Shown one piece after another: positions 43,975 to 52,407 of a stretch of DNA of 64,000 nucleotides (within the stretch, counting starts at the first letter, position 1; the number at the start of each line of letters is the position of its first letter). The DNA comes from Pelomonas lactea. GTDB taxonomy: Bacteria > Pseudomonadota > Gammaproteobacteria > Burkholderiales > Burkholderiaceae_C. The translations under genes and the position numbers were made by a program. Location of the stretch: contig NZ_JBIGHX010000003.1 in assembly GCF_043555885.1 (NCBI RefSeq), positions 806,001-870,000 of the forward strand, written 5' to 3'. The notes beneath the pieces were generated by a model. That model saw nothing but the letters and a program-made list of their open reading frames with translations. It had not been told where the DNA came from and did no database searches.

Positions 43975-46245
43975 ATGAACACCGCAAGCAGGCTCTGGCG
44001 CTGGCTGGGCCTCATCTTCGTCCTGTCGTTCGGCGCCTTGGGCTACCTGGGCTGGCAGATCTATCTTTCCGCGCCGCCCATCCCCAGGCAGGTCGTCACG
44101 ACCGACGGCGAGGTGCTGTTCACGGCCGAGCAGATCCAGCTCGGCCAGCAGGCCTGGCTGTCGGCCGGCGGCCAGCAGCTGGGCACCGTCTGGGGCCATG
44201 GTGCCTATGTCGCGCCGGACTGGTCGGCCGACTGGCTGCACCGCGAGGCCGTGGCGCTGGGCAACCTGCGCACGGCCGAGCAGCAGCAGGGCGGCCGGGC
44301 GCTCAGCGCCGCCGATCAGGCGGCCGTCGCCCAGACCGTGCGCGACGAGATGCGCCGCAACACCTATGACGACAGCAACGGCGTCGTGAAGGTGTCGGCC
44401 GCGCGCGCGCAGGCCATCCGCGACGTGGCGGCCCACTACGACGCCCTGTTCGGCACCGACCCGCGCCTGGACAAGCTGCGCGAGCAGTACGCGATGACGT
44501 CGGGCAGCCTGCCCGATGCCGAGAACCGCCAGGCGCTGACGGCGTTCTTCTTCTGGTCCGCCTGGGCGGCCACGACGGACCGGCCCGGCGAGACCGGCCT
44601 GTCCTACACCAGCAACTGGCCGCATGAGCCGCTTGTGGGCAACGTCATGAGCACGTCGGCGGCGATGTGGTCCATGGCCAGCATCGTGCTGCTGCTGGCC
44701 GGCATTGCCGCGATGCTGTGGCTGCACAAGGGCGATGCCCATGAGCAGGAAGCCGCCGTGCCCGCGGCCGACCCGCTGCTGGGCGCCAAGGCCACGCCGT
44801 CGATGAAGGCGACGCGCAAGTACTTCTTCATCGTCATCGCGCTGATGCTGCTGCAGATCGGCATGGGCGTCATCACCGCCCACTACGCGGTGGAAGGCCA
44901 GTCCTTCTTCGGCCTGCCGCTCGCGGACATCCTGCCCTACACCATCAGCCGCACGGTGCACACGCAGATCGGCGTGTTCTGGATCGCCACCGCGTGGCTG
45001 GCGACGGGCCTGTACGTGGCGCCGCTGCTGTCGGGCCGCGAGCCCAGGTTGCAGAAGCTGGGCGTCGACGCGCTGTTCTGGGCGCTGATCATCGTCGTGC
45101 TGGGCTCCACCATCACCGGCTGGCTGGGCACGCTGCAGCACCGCGGCGTGGACTTCAGCTTCTGGTTCGGCAACCAGGGCCTGGAGTTCACGAGCATGGG
45201 CCGCTTCTGGCAGATCCTGCTGTTCGTGGGCCTGCTGTTCTGGGTCTTCCTGCTGGGCCGCGCGCTGTGGCCGGCGTTGAAGAAGCCGTCGGAGACCCGC
45301 GGCCTCATCGCGATGGTGTTCCTGTCGGCCACCTGCATCGGCGGTTTCTACGCGACCTCGCTCGCCTGGGGCCAGCACACGCACTACTCGATGGTCGAGT
45401 ACTGGCGCTGGTGGCTGGTGCACCTGTGGGTGGAGGGCTTCTTCGAGGTCTTCGCCACCGCCGTGGTCGCGCTGATCTTCACCAACCTCGGCCTGATCCG
45501 CGCCGCGACGGCCAACCGGGCCATCGTCGCGGAGACCATCGTGTTCCTGTTCGGCGGCATCCTCGGCACGCTGCACCACCTGTACTGGACCGGCACGCCG
45601 ACCTCGGTGATCGCCGTCGGCTCGGTGTTCTCGGCGCTCGAAGTGGTGCCGCTGACGCTGATCGGCCTGGAGGCGCTGCAGACCTGGCGCCGTTCGCAGG
45701 GCGTGGCCTGGCTGTCGGCCTACAAGTGGGTCATCCTGAGCTTCGTCGCCGTGGGCTTCTGGAACACCGTCGGCGCCGGCCTGCTGGGCTTCGCCATCAA
45801 CCCGCCGGCCTCGCTGTACTACGTGCAGGGCCTGAACATGACGGCGGCCCACGGCCACGCGGCGCTGTTCGGTGTCTACGGCATGCTGGGCGTCGGCCTG
45901 ATGCTGTTCTGCCTGCGCGGGCTGTACGACCGTGCGCTGCACGCCGACAAGTGGCTCAAGCCAGCGTTCTGGGGGCTGAACCTCGGCCTCGGCATGATGG
46001 TCTTCATGTCGCTGCTGCCGGCCGGCATCTACCAGGCCTACCAGAGCATCACGCAAGGCCTGTGGCATGCCCGCTCGCCCGAGGTCATCCACTCGCCGGT
46101 GATGGAGGCGCTGGTGTGGCTGCGCGTGCCGGGCGATATCGTGTTCGCCGCCGGCAGCGTCTTCCTCGCCGTCTATGCCCTCTGCCTGCTGCGCCGCCCG
46201 GCGGCGCGCCAGGTGCCGGCCGGGGCAGCGGCGATCAAGCCTTGA
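43975..46245 (+). CDS. norB: Quinol-dependent nitric oxide reductase (qNOR)
   Basis: A 756-residue inner-membrane heme-copper-family enzyme that reduces two NO to N2O using quinol. A first helix (about 12-32) anchors a periplasmic N-terminal domain (to about residue 215) that replaces NorC in qNORs. About 13 further helices form the catalytic core, with histidines in VHTQIGVFWIATAWL, HLWVEGFFEVFATA, FGGILGTLHHLYW and AAHGHAALFGVYGML. The glutamates in VEGFFEVF are the expected proton/iron-site residues. Length and single-gene layout rule out cNOR. It is followed 4 bp later by nsrR. Confidence 0.96.
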   Translation: MNTASRLWRWLGLIFVLSFGALGYLGWQIYLSAPPIPRQVVTTDGEVLFTAEQIQLGQQAWLSAGGQQLGTVWGHGAYVAPDWSADWLHREAVALGNLRTAEQQQGGRALSAADQAAVAQTVRDEMRRNTYDDSNGVVKVSAARAQAIRDVAAHYDALFGTDPRLDKLREQYAMTSGSLPDAENRQALTAFFFWSAWAATTDRPGETGLSYTSNWPHEPLVGNVMSTSAAMWSMASIVLLLAGIAAMLWLHKGDAHEQEAAVPAADPLLGAKATPSMKATRKYFFIVIALMLLQIGMGVITAHYAVEGQSFFGLPLADILPYTISRTVHTQIGVFWIATAWLATGLYVAPLLSGREPRLQKLGVDALFWALIIVVLGSTITGWLGTLQHRGVDFSFWFGNQGLEFTSMGRFWQILLFVGLLFWVFLLGRALWPALKKPSETRGLIAMVFLSATCIGGFYATSLAWGQHTHYSMVEYWRWWLVHLWVEGFFEVFATAVVALIFTNLGLIRAATANRAIVAETIVFLFGGILGTLHHLYWTGTPTSVIAVGSVFSALEVVPLTLIGLEALQTWRRSQGVAWLSAYKWVILSFVAVGFWNTVGAGLLGFAINPPASLYYVQGLNMTAAHGHAALFGVYGMLGVGLMLFCLRGLYDRALHADKWLKPAFWGLNLGLGMMVFMSLLPAGIYQAYQSITQGLWHARSPEVIHSPVMEALVWLRVPGDIVFAAGSVFLAVYALCLLRRPAARQVPAGAAAIKP

Positions 46246-46249
46246 ACCC

Positions 46250-46699
46250 ATGAAGCTCACCGCCTTCACCGACTACAGCCTGCGCGTGCTGATCTATCTG
46301 GCGACGGAACCCGACCGCCGGGCCACCGTCGCCGAGATCTGCGCCGCCTTCGACATCAAGGCCAACCACCTGACCAAGGTGGTTCACCACCTCGCCCGCT
46401 GCGGCTGGGTGGCCACGGTGCGGGGCAAGGGCGGCGGCCTGGTGCTGGCGATGCCGGCCGAGCAGATCAGCGTCGGCCGCGTCGTGCGCGACGCGGAAGG
46501 GCTGGACCAGCCGGCCGAGTGCTTCAGCAGCGAGCAGAGCCACTGTGCCATCGTGCGCAGCTGCCGCCTGAAGGGCGTGCTGGCCGAGGCCGTGAGCGCC
46601 TTCCATGCCGTGCTGGACCGCTACACGCTGGCCGACATCACCCGCAACCGCGAGGCGCTGGCCGGCGTGCTGCAGATCCACCCGGCAAGGGCCGCATGA
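46250..46699 (+). CDS. nsrR: NsrR nitric oxide-sensing Rrf2 repressor
   Basis: A 149-residue Rrf2 regulator. The winged helix is residues 1-75 (MKLTAFTDYSLRVLIYLA, KANHLTKVVHHL, RGKGGGL). Three cysteines, Cys91, Cys99 and Cys105 (AECF, SHCAI, RSCRLKG), are placed like the Fe-S ligands of NsrR, with X7 rather than X5 between the first two. The C-terminal YTLADIT is an NsrR trait. NO would destroy the cluster and relieve repression. Lying directly after norB and sharing a promoter with an NsrR-like site suggests autoregulation. Confidence 0.9.
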   Translation: MKLTAFTDYSLRVLIYLATEPDRRATVAEICAAFDIKANHLTKVVHHLARCGWVATVRGKGGGLVLAMPAEQISVGRVVRDAEGLDQPAECFSSEQSHCAIVRSCRLKGVLAEAVSAFHAVLDRYTLADITRNREALAGVLQIHPARAA

Positions 46700-47031
46700 C
46701 GCACGGCGAGAACTACCCCTACGCCGGCGCCGAGGCGCTGCGCGCGCGCATCCTCGCGGCGCTGCACCGTGTCGTCGACCCGGAGGTGGCGATGAGCATC
46801 GTCGACGTGGGGCTGGTCTACGGCGTCACGGTGACGCCCGAGCGGCTGCACGTGCTGCTGACGATGACGTCCGCCGCCTGCCCGGTGGCCGACGTGATCC
46901 TGGACGACGCCTTCACCGAGCTGGAGGCCGTCGCGCCACCTGGCATGGCGGTGGACATCGAGCTCGTCTGGGAGCCGCCCTGGACGACCGACCGCATGAG
47001 CGCCAGCGCCAAGGCCTTCATGGGCTGGTGA
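46696..47031 (+). CDS. MIP18/DUF59 family metal-sulfur cluster assembly protein
   Basis: A 111-residue protein with the DUF59 signature DPEVAMSIVDVGLVYGV and a conserved Cys62 in MTSAACPVADVI, the residue implicated in Fe-S transfer in SufT/PaaD-like proteins. The C-terminal DIELVWEPPWTTDRM is also family-like. It overlaps the nsrR stop by ATGA. A role in building or repairing the Fe-S cluster of NsrR or other NO-damaged proteins is a reasonable inference. Confidence 0.88.
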   Translation: MTHGENYPYAGAEALRARILAALHRVVDPEVAMSIVDVGLVYGVTVTPERLHVLLTMTSAACPVADVILDDAFTELEAVAPPGMAVDIELVWEPPWTTDRMSASAKAFMGW

Positions 47032-47045
47032 GGCGGGATCCACCC

Positions 47046-48137
47046 ATGCGCCACGGCCGCCACCCTCACGGACGCTGGCTCGCACCGCTGGCGCTGGCCG
47101 TGCCGGTCTTGCTGGTGGCCGGCATCGCAGGCGGCCTGCTGCGCGCCGGCGTGCCGCTGCCCGCGGCAGGCGGCGCCTGGCTGGGGGGCGCCGTGCAGGC
47201 GCATGCCTTCCTGATGATCAGCGCGGTCCTCGCGACCATCATCGCCGTCGAGCGCGCGGTGGCCGTGCGGCACCCGCTGTGCTTCGCCGGCCCGCTGGCG
47301 TCGGCCGGCGCGGGCCTGGCCCAGCTGGGCGGGGCCGCGGATGTTGCCGCCTGGCTGGCCGTGGCGGCGTCGCTCGCCTTCGTGGCGGTCAACGCGGTCA
47401 TCGTCGCCCGGCAGCGCGCGGCGCACACGGCGCTGCTGGTGCTGGGCGGGCTGTGCTGGGCCGCCGGCAGCCTGCTGCACGCCCTGGGGGCATCGGCCGC
47501 CACGGTCGTGCCGTGGTGGTTCGCCTTCCTGGTGCTGACCATCGCCGCCGAGCGGCTGGAGATGACGCGGTTGATGCGCCGCCGGCCCGGGGCGTCGTGG
47601 GCGCTGTACGCCATCCTGGCGGCGCTGCTGCTGGGCGCGGCGGTGTCGGGCCTGCTGTTCGGCGTGGCGCTGGCGGCACTGGCCGCCTGGCTGCTGGCGT
47701 TCGACATCGCGCGCCGCACCGTGCGCGCCCACGGCCTGAGCCGCTACATGGCCGTCTGCCTGCTGCTGGGCTACGGCTGGCTGGCCGTCGCAGGGCTGGC
47801 CTGGGCGGCCACGGCGCTGGGCTGGCCGCTGCGCGACGCGGCGCTGCACGGCCTCGGGCTGGGCTTCGTCATCGGCATGGTGTTCGGCCATGCGCCGGTG
47901 ATCCTGCCGGCCATCGCCCGCGTCAAGCTGCGCTTCGGCTGGGCGTGGTACCTGCCGCTGGCGCTGCTGCACGGCTCGCTGGCCGTGCGCCTGTTCGGCG
48001 GCGCCGGCCTGCTGGCCGCCGGCGCGGCCGGCAACGCACTGGCCATTGCCGGCTTCGCGGCCACCGTGGTTGCCGCGGCGCTGGCCTTTCGACATTCGCC
48101 GTCACGGCAAGGACTCCATGGCACTGATCCCTCTTGA
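47046..48137 (+). CDS. Multi-spanning membrane protein of the NO cluster
   Basis: A 363-residue protein with about ten to twelve hydrophobic helices and short loops. Conserved-looking polar residues are in QAHAFLMISAVLATIIAVER and GLGFVIGMVFGHAPVILPAI, including histidines placed inside helices as in heme- or metal-binding membrane proteins such as NnrS. It could be a distant NnrS relative. Its last 20 bp overlap the start of nnrS, so the two are translationally coupled. I do not recognise a characterised family. Confidence 0.75.
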   Translation: MRHGRHPHGRWLAPLALAVPVLLVAGIAGGLLRAGVPLPAAGGAWLGGAVQAHAFLMISAVLATIIAVERAVAVRHPLCFAGPLASAGAGLAQLGGAADVAAWLAVAASLAFVAVNAVIVARQRAAHTALLVLGGLCWAAGSLLHALGASAATVVPWWFAFLVLTIAAERLEMTRLMRRRPGASWALYAILAALLLGAAVSGLLFGVALAALAAWLLAFDIARRTVRAHGLSRYMAVCLLLGYGWLAVAGLAWAATALGWPLRDAALHGLGLGFVIGMVFGHAPVILPAIARVKLRFGWAWYLPLALLHGSLAVRLFGGAGLLAAGAAGNALAIAGFAATVVAAALAFRHSPSRQGLHGTDPS

Positions 48138-49305
48138 GGAGCCGCCGCGCGCGCCGCGGCCCGCCTTCGCGCTGTTCGCGCTGGGCTTCCGCCCGTTCTA
48201 CCTGCTGGCCAGCGTGTTCGCCGCGCTGTCCGTCCCGCTGTGGGCGCTGCAGTTCTCGGGCCTGCTGGGCCATGCCTACCTGGCCGGGCCGCTGTGGCAT
48301 GCGCACGAGATGCTGTTCGGCTTCACGCTGGCCGTCATCGTCGGCTTCCTGTTCACGGCCGGCCGCAACTGGACCAACCTGCCGACACCCACCGGCGGGC
48401 CGCTGGCGGCGCTGGTGCTGCTGTGGCTGGCCGCCCGCGTGCTCGTGCTGACGCGCTGGGGCGTGGCCGCCGCCCTGGCCAACATCGCCTTCCCGCTGGC
48501 CGCGGCCGGCGCGCTGGCGGTGCCCTTCGTCCGCGCGCGCAACCGGCGCAACTACTTCTTCATCGGCCTGCTGCTGCTGCTGGCCGCTGTCGCCGCGGTC
48601 TTCCACCTGGGGCAGCTGGGGTTCATCGCGGTGGCGCCGCTGCCGGGCCTGCAGGTGGCGCTGGATGTGGTGCTCTTCATCCTCACCGTCATGGGCGGGC
48701 GCGTGATCCCGATGTTCACGAACAACGGCGTGCCGGGCGCGGCCGCGACGCGGCGGCCGGTGGTGGAGAAGGCGGCGCTGGGCCTGGTGCTGGCGCTGGG
48801 CGTGGCGGACCTGCTGGGCCTGGGCGGCTGGCCGGTGGCCGCCATCGCGGCCGCCGCTGGCGCCGCCCACGCCGTGCGCTGGGCGTTGTGGCAGCCGTGG
48901 AAGACGCTGCGCGTGCCGCTGGTCTGGGTGTTGCATCTGGCCTATGCCTGGATTCCCGTGCACCTGCTGCTGCGCGCCGGTGGCGCGCTCGACTGGGTGA
49001 CGCCGTCGCTCGCGACGCACGCGCTGACGGTGGGCGCGGTCGGCGGCCTCGTCATCGGCATGATGACCCGCACGGCCCGCGGCCACACCGGCCGGGCGCT
49101 GCGCGCCGACGGCTTCGAGACGGCCTGCTACGTCGCCGTTCTGCTGGCTGCGCTGGTGCGGGTGGTGCTGCCGCTGCTGCAGCCGGCCTGGACGCTGCCG
49201 GCCGTGCAGGCCTCCGCGGCGCTGTGGTCGGCCGGCTTCGGTCTGTACGCGTGGCGCTACTGGCCGGTGCTGTCGCGGCCGCGCGTCGACGGGCGGCCGG
49301 GGTGA
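48118..49305 (+). CDS. nnrS: NnrS family membrane protein
   Basis: A 395-residue heme/copper membrane protein with about 12 helices. It shows the NnrS pattern ALFALGFRPFYLLASVFA at the start, LAGPLWHAHEMLFGF, VMGGRVIPMFTNNGVPG, and SLATHALTVGAVGGLVIGMM followed by TRTARGHTGR. NnrS proteins lessen NO toxicity, notably by protecting Fe-S and iron pools. The start at 48118 lies within the preceding gene. Last gene of the operon begun at 43656. Confidence 0.93.
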   Translation: MALIPLEEPPRAPRPAFALFALGFRPFYLLASVFAALSVPLWALQFSGLLGHAYLAGPLWHAHEMLFGFTLAVIVGFLFTAGRNWTNLPTPTGGPLAALVLLWLAARVLVLTRWGVAAALANIAFPLAAAGALAVPFVRARNRRNYFFIGLLLLLAAVAAVFHLGQLGFIAVAPLPGLQVALDVVLFILTVMGGRVIPMFTNNGVPGAAATRRPVVEKAALGLVLALGVADLLGLGGWPVAAIAAAAGAAHAVRWALWQPWKTLRVPLVWVLHLAYAWIPVHLLLRAGGALDWVTPSLATHALTVGAVGGLVIGMMTRTARGHTGRALRADGFETACYVAVLLAALVRVVLPLLQPAWTLPAVQASAALWSAGFGLYAWRYWPVLSRPRVDGRPG

Positions 49306-49339
49306 AGCCTAGCCGGTCAACTGAGCGGATGTCGCTGGC

Positions 49340-49353
49340 TTGACGCCCATCAA
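49340..49353 (+). promoter_or_regulatory. FNR/Dnr-type box upstream of the FmdE-like gene
   Basis: TTGAC-GCCC-ATCAA matches the FNR/Dnr consensus in both half-sites. Its centre is about 75 bp upstream of the next start codon at 49421, the same spacing as the box at 52375. Confidence 0.75.
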
Positions 49354-49420
49354 GCCTCGGGACGCGGCCAGCGCGGACGATTCGTCCTCGCCTCCCACCC
49401 TCGCGACGCCAAGGATTCCC

Positions 49421-50053
49421 ATGAAGCTGCAGCCGTTTTTCGATGAGGTGCCCCGGATCGTGGTGCAGGACCCGCTCGCCCGCCTGCTGGGCTGCGCCGA
49501 GGACGGCCTGCTGGCGTACGGCTTCGCGGATGCCGTGCGGCTGACGGGCCATGCCTGCCCGACCGTGGCCGCGGCCTACTGGCTGACCTATCTCGCGCTT
49601 GAGCATCTGTACGCCGACACGCTGCCGCAGCGCGGCCAGATCAAGGTGGAGTTCCGCGATGACGCGCGCTCGGGCAGCAGCGGCGTGGTGGCCACCGTCG
49701 TGCAGATGCTGACCGGCGCCGCCGGCGGTTCGGGTTTCAAGGGCCTGGCCGGGCGCTTCGCGCGCGCTGGCCTGATCCGCTACAAGCCCGACCTGCTGAG
49801 CACGTTGCGCTTCACGCGGCTGGACACGCAGGAGGCGGTGGACGCCAGCGTCGACATGGCCCATGTGCCGGCCGACCCGCGCCTGCAGCCGCTGCTGGAG
49901 CGCTGCGTCGGCGGCCGCGCGAACGCGCAGGAGGAGGCCGACTTCGCGCAGCTGTGGCTGCAGCGGGTGCGCGCCCTGTTGCTGGACTGCGCGCGCGATC
50001 CGGCCGTCTTCCAGCTCAAGCCCGTCAAGCGCATCGCCGCCCTGGCGGCCTGA
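49421..50053 (+). CDS. FmdE-like protein of the NO/anaerobic block
   Basis: A 210-residue soluble protein. The segment LTGHACPTVAAAYWLTYLAL, with His44 and Cys46, resembles the FmdE/TraR-type metal-binding start of formylmethanofuran dehydrogenase subunit E relatives. It is followed by GQIKVEFRDDARSGSSG and an AGGSGFKGLAGRF glycine-rich stretch. Methanofuran biology is not implied. Its own FNR-type box and its place after nnrS tie it to anaerobic or NO-responsive expression. A tentative assignment, and the function is unknown. The downstream nitronate monooxygenase may share its transcript. Confidence 0.65.
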   Translation: MKLQPFFDEVPRIVVQDPLARLLGCAEDGLLAYGFADAVRLTGHACPTVAAAYWLTYLALEHLYADTLPQRGQIKVEFRDDARSGSSGVVATVVQMLTGAAGGSGFKGLAGRFARAGLIRYKPDLLSTLRFTRLDTQEAVDASVDMAHVPADPRLQPLLERCVGGRANAQEEADFAQLWLQRVRALLLDCARDPAVFQLKPVKRIAALAA

Positions 50054-50187
50054 CGGCTCGGCCCCGCGGCTTGCTGCCGGAGCGGGCGCAAACGTCGTCT
50101 ATTCGAAGCGGCTTTGCACCACGTCAAGGCGGCCGCGCCTTTCTGGCTGCAGCATCGCCGTCTTCGTCGTTCAACCCCGGACCCGCC

Positions 50188-51390
50188 ATGACCTCTCTCT
50201 CGCTCCTGGAACGCATGACGGCCGCCGGCCTGCGCCCGCTGCAACTGGCCGGCCGCCAGCTGCTGCCCATCGTGCAGGGCGGCATGGGCGTGGGCATCTC
50301 GGCCCACCGGCTGGCCGGCAGCGTCGCCGCCCAGGGTGCCTGGGGCACCATCGCCTCGGTGGACCTGCGCCGCCACCATGCCGACCTGATGGCGCGCAGC
50401 GAGGGCCTGGCCGACGGACCGGAGAAGAAGGCCGTCATCGAGCAGGCCAACCAGGAGGCGCTGGCGCGCGAGATCCGCGGTGCGCGCGAGCTTGCCGGCG
50501 GGCGCGGCCTGGTGGCCGTCAACGTGATGCGCGCCGTCAGCGACTATGCGGCCTCGGTGCGCACGGCGCTGCAGCAGGGCGCGCAGGCGCTGGTCGTCGG
50601 TGCCGGCCTGCCGCTGGACCTGCCCGAACTCGCGCAGGACCACCCCGACACGGCGCTGATCCCCATCCTCAGCGATGCCCGCGGCGTGGCGCTGCTGTGG
50701 CGCAAGTGGGAGCGCCGCCAGCGCATCCCCAGCGCCATCGTCATCGAGCACCCGGCCCACGCCGCCGGCCACCTCGGCGCGGCCCGGGTGGCCGACCTGG
50801 GCGATGCGCGCTTCGAGTTCGAGACCGTGCTGCCGGCCGTGCGCCAGCATCTGCGCGACGCCGGTGTCGAAGGCCAGGTGCCGCTGATCGCCGCGGGCGG
50901 CGTGCGCCGCTGCGAGGACATCCAGCGCCTGCAGTCGCTGGGTGCCGACGCGGCCCAGCTCGGCACGGCCTTCGTGGCCACGCAGGAGTGTGACGCCCAC
51001 CCCAACTTCAAGCAGGTACTGGCCGAGTCGCGTGACGAGGACCTTGTCGAGTTCACCAGCGTGGCCGGCCTGCCGGCCCGCGCCGTGCTGACACCGTGGC
51101 TGAAGAAGTATCTGAAGGCCGAGGAGCGGCTGCAGACCGTGGCCCAGCTGAAGCAGCGCTGCACGATGGCCTTCGACTGCCTGGCCCAGTGCGGGCTGCG
51201 CGACGGCCTCAAGGGCTGGGGCCAGTTCTGCATCGACCAGCGTCTGGCGGCCGCGCTGCGCGGTGAGATGGCCAAGGGCCTGTTCTTCCGCGGCCGCGGC
51301 GACCTGCCGTTCGGCCCGCAGATCGCCAGCGTCAGCCAGCTGCTGGAGCGCCTGCTGACACCGGGCGTGCCGCTGGGCACGCCGGCGTGA
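50188..51390 (+). CDS. Nitronate monooxygenase family protein
   Basis: A 400-residue FMN-dependent TIM-barrel enzyme of the 2-nitropropane dioxygenase/nitronate monooxygenase family. It has PIVQGGMGVGISAHRLAG at the N-terminus, an FMN-phosphate site PLIAAGGVRRCEDI, and GADAAQLGTAFVATQEC. The C-terminal FDCLAQCGLRDG adds cysteines of unclear role. Substrates of this family include alkyl nitronates and possibly nitrated by-products of NO chemistry. It lies 134 bp after the FmdE-like gene, and a weak FNR-like sequence (TTGC-N6-TCAA, 50114-50127) precedes it. Confidence 0.87.
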   Translation: MTSLSLLERMTAAGLRPLQLAGRQLLPIVQGGMGVGISAHRLAGSVAAQGAWGTIASVDLRRHHADLMARSEGLADGPEKKAVIEQANQEALAREIRGARELAGGRGLVAVNVMRAVSDYAASVRTALQQGAQALVVGAGLPLDLPELAQDHPDTALIPILSDARGVALLWRKWERRQRIPSAIVIEHPAHAAGHLGAARVADLGDARFEFETVLPAVRQHLRDAGVEGQVPLIAAGGVRRCEDIQRLQSLGADAAQLGTAFVATQECDAHPNFKQVLAESRDEDLVEFTSVAGLPARAVLTPWLKKYLKAEERLQTVAQLKQRCTMAFDCLAQCGLRDGLKGWGQFCIDQRLAAALRGEMAKGLFFRGRGDLPFGPQIASVSQLLERLLTPGVPLGTPA

Positions 51391-51403
51391 CGGGCGATTC
51401 GCC

Positions 51404-52306
51404 TCAGGTGTTGAACAGCAGCGCCTGATCGCGCGGCTGTTCGATGCGCAGCGGCTGGCTGGCGTCCGGCGCGGCGGCCAGCCCGGCGGCGGCGAGGCGC
51501 TCGCGCCAGGGTTCGGCGCCCAGCTGAGGGGCTGCGCGCAGCACCACGCCCAGCTGCCACGGCCAGTCGTCGGAGCCCGGCCCGGTGATGACGCGGTCGA
51601 TGCCGCGCTGCTCGCGCAGCCGCTGCAGCAGCGCCGCCGAGGGTTCGAGGCGCCGCCACAGCGCCAGCGTGCCCAGCTGCGGCACCGGCGTGGGCGGCGG
51701 CTTCAGCACCAGGCCTTCGAGCTGGCCCTGGCGCCGCCAGGCGCTGAGGCTGGACAGCACGTGATGCTCGCTGCAGCCGAGCTGCCGTGCGCACTCGGCA
51801 AACGGTTTGGAGCAGACGGGCAGGCCGCGCTCCACGCAGGCGGCCAGCTGCGGGTCGTCGCAGCTCAGCGTGGTGTCGGGCGACGGCAGCCGCAGCCGCG
51901 CCAGCGGTGGCAGCGCCAGCCGCGCGAGCTGGCGGCCCAGCGCGGCCTCGTCCAGCGCCTCGATCTCGGCCCACAGCGTCGGCAGCCCGTCGCCGGCCTG
52001 GGCACGCTCGATGCGGAAGCAGCCGGGCAGCGCGGCCAGCGCGGTGGCGAAGCCGGGGGGCGCGTCGAACGCCAGCCGCCAGCGCCCGCGCCGCAGCGTG
52101 GCGCCCCAGCGCACGCGGATGGGCTGCAGCGCGCCGCTGCGGTTCAGCTCGCGGCAGGTGCTGAGCAGCTCCCGCGGCGTCGCACCGCTGCGCGCGGCCA
52201 TCTGCCGGAAGGGCGAGGGATGCAGCGGGAAGTCCTGCTGCCAGCCCTGGATCAGGGTCTGGCGCAGGCCGGCGCAGCAACTGGGCGGAGACGCGGTCGT
52301 GGGCAT
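51404..52306 (-). CDS. Tandem winged-helix protein resembling AhbA/AhbB-NirD/NirL siroheme decarboxylases
   Basis: A 300-residue protein in two similar halves. Each begins with an AsnC/Lrp-like winged helix: GWQQDFPLHPSPFRQMAARSG with REL-NRSGALQPIRVRWGATL in the first, and ACVERGLPVCSKPFAECARQLG with RRQGQLEGLVL in the second. A ferredoxin-like domain follows each. This is the layout of the two-subunit siroheme decarboxylases and the NirDL fusion of heme d1 synthesis. Catalytic histidines are not clear, so a sensor or regulator role is possible. It converges with the nitronate monooxygenase gene and has an FNR-type box 75 bp upstream. No other nir genes are in the window. Confidence 0.5.
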   Translation of the reverse strand: MPTTASPPSCCAGLRQTLIQGWQQDFPLHPSPFRQMAARSGATPRELLSTCRELNRSGALQPIRVRWGATLRRGRWRLAFDAPPGFATALAALPGCFRIERAQAGDGLPTLWAEIEALDEAALGRQLARLALPPLARLRLPSPDTTLSCDDPQLAACVERGLPVCSKPFAECARQLGCSEHHVLSSLSAWRRQGQLEGLVLKPPPTPVPQLGTLALWRRLEPSAALLQRLREQRGIDRVITGPGSDDWPWQLGVVLRAAPQLGAEPWRERLAAAGLAAAPDASQPLRIEQPRDQALLFNT

Positions 52307-52374
52307 GGTGGCCCATGCTCGTCGGCCCGCCGAGCCGCGACCTTGATCTGCCTTAAATCGGGCCGGCTGCGGGC

Positions 52375-52388
52375 TTGAGCGACGTCAA
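52375..52388 (-). promoter_or_regulatory. FNR/Dnr-type box upstream of the tandem winged-helix gene
   Basis: TTGA-GCGACG-TCAA keeps both invariant half-sites of the CRP/FNR family. It is centred 75 bp upstream of the start at 52306, the same spacing as the box before the FmdE-like gene. Confidence 0.65.
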
Positions 52389-52407
52389 GCTCGTGCATCG
52401 GAGCGAC

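Noticed and set aside
50114..50127. FNR-like TTGC-N6-TCAA before the nitronate monooxygenase
   Set aside because: One half-site is degenerate, so it is not listed as a box. It is mentioned only as weak support in the gene entry.
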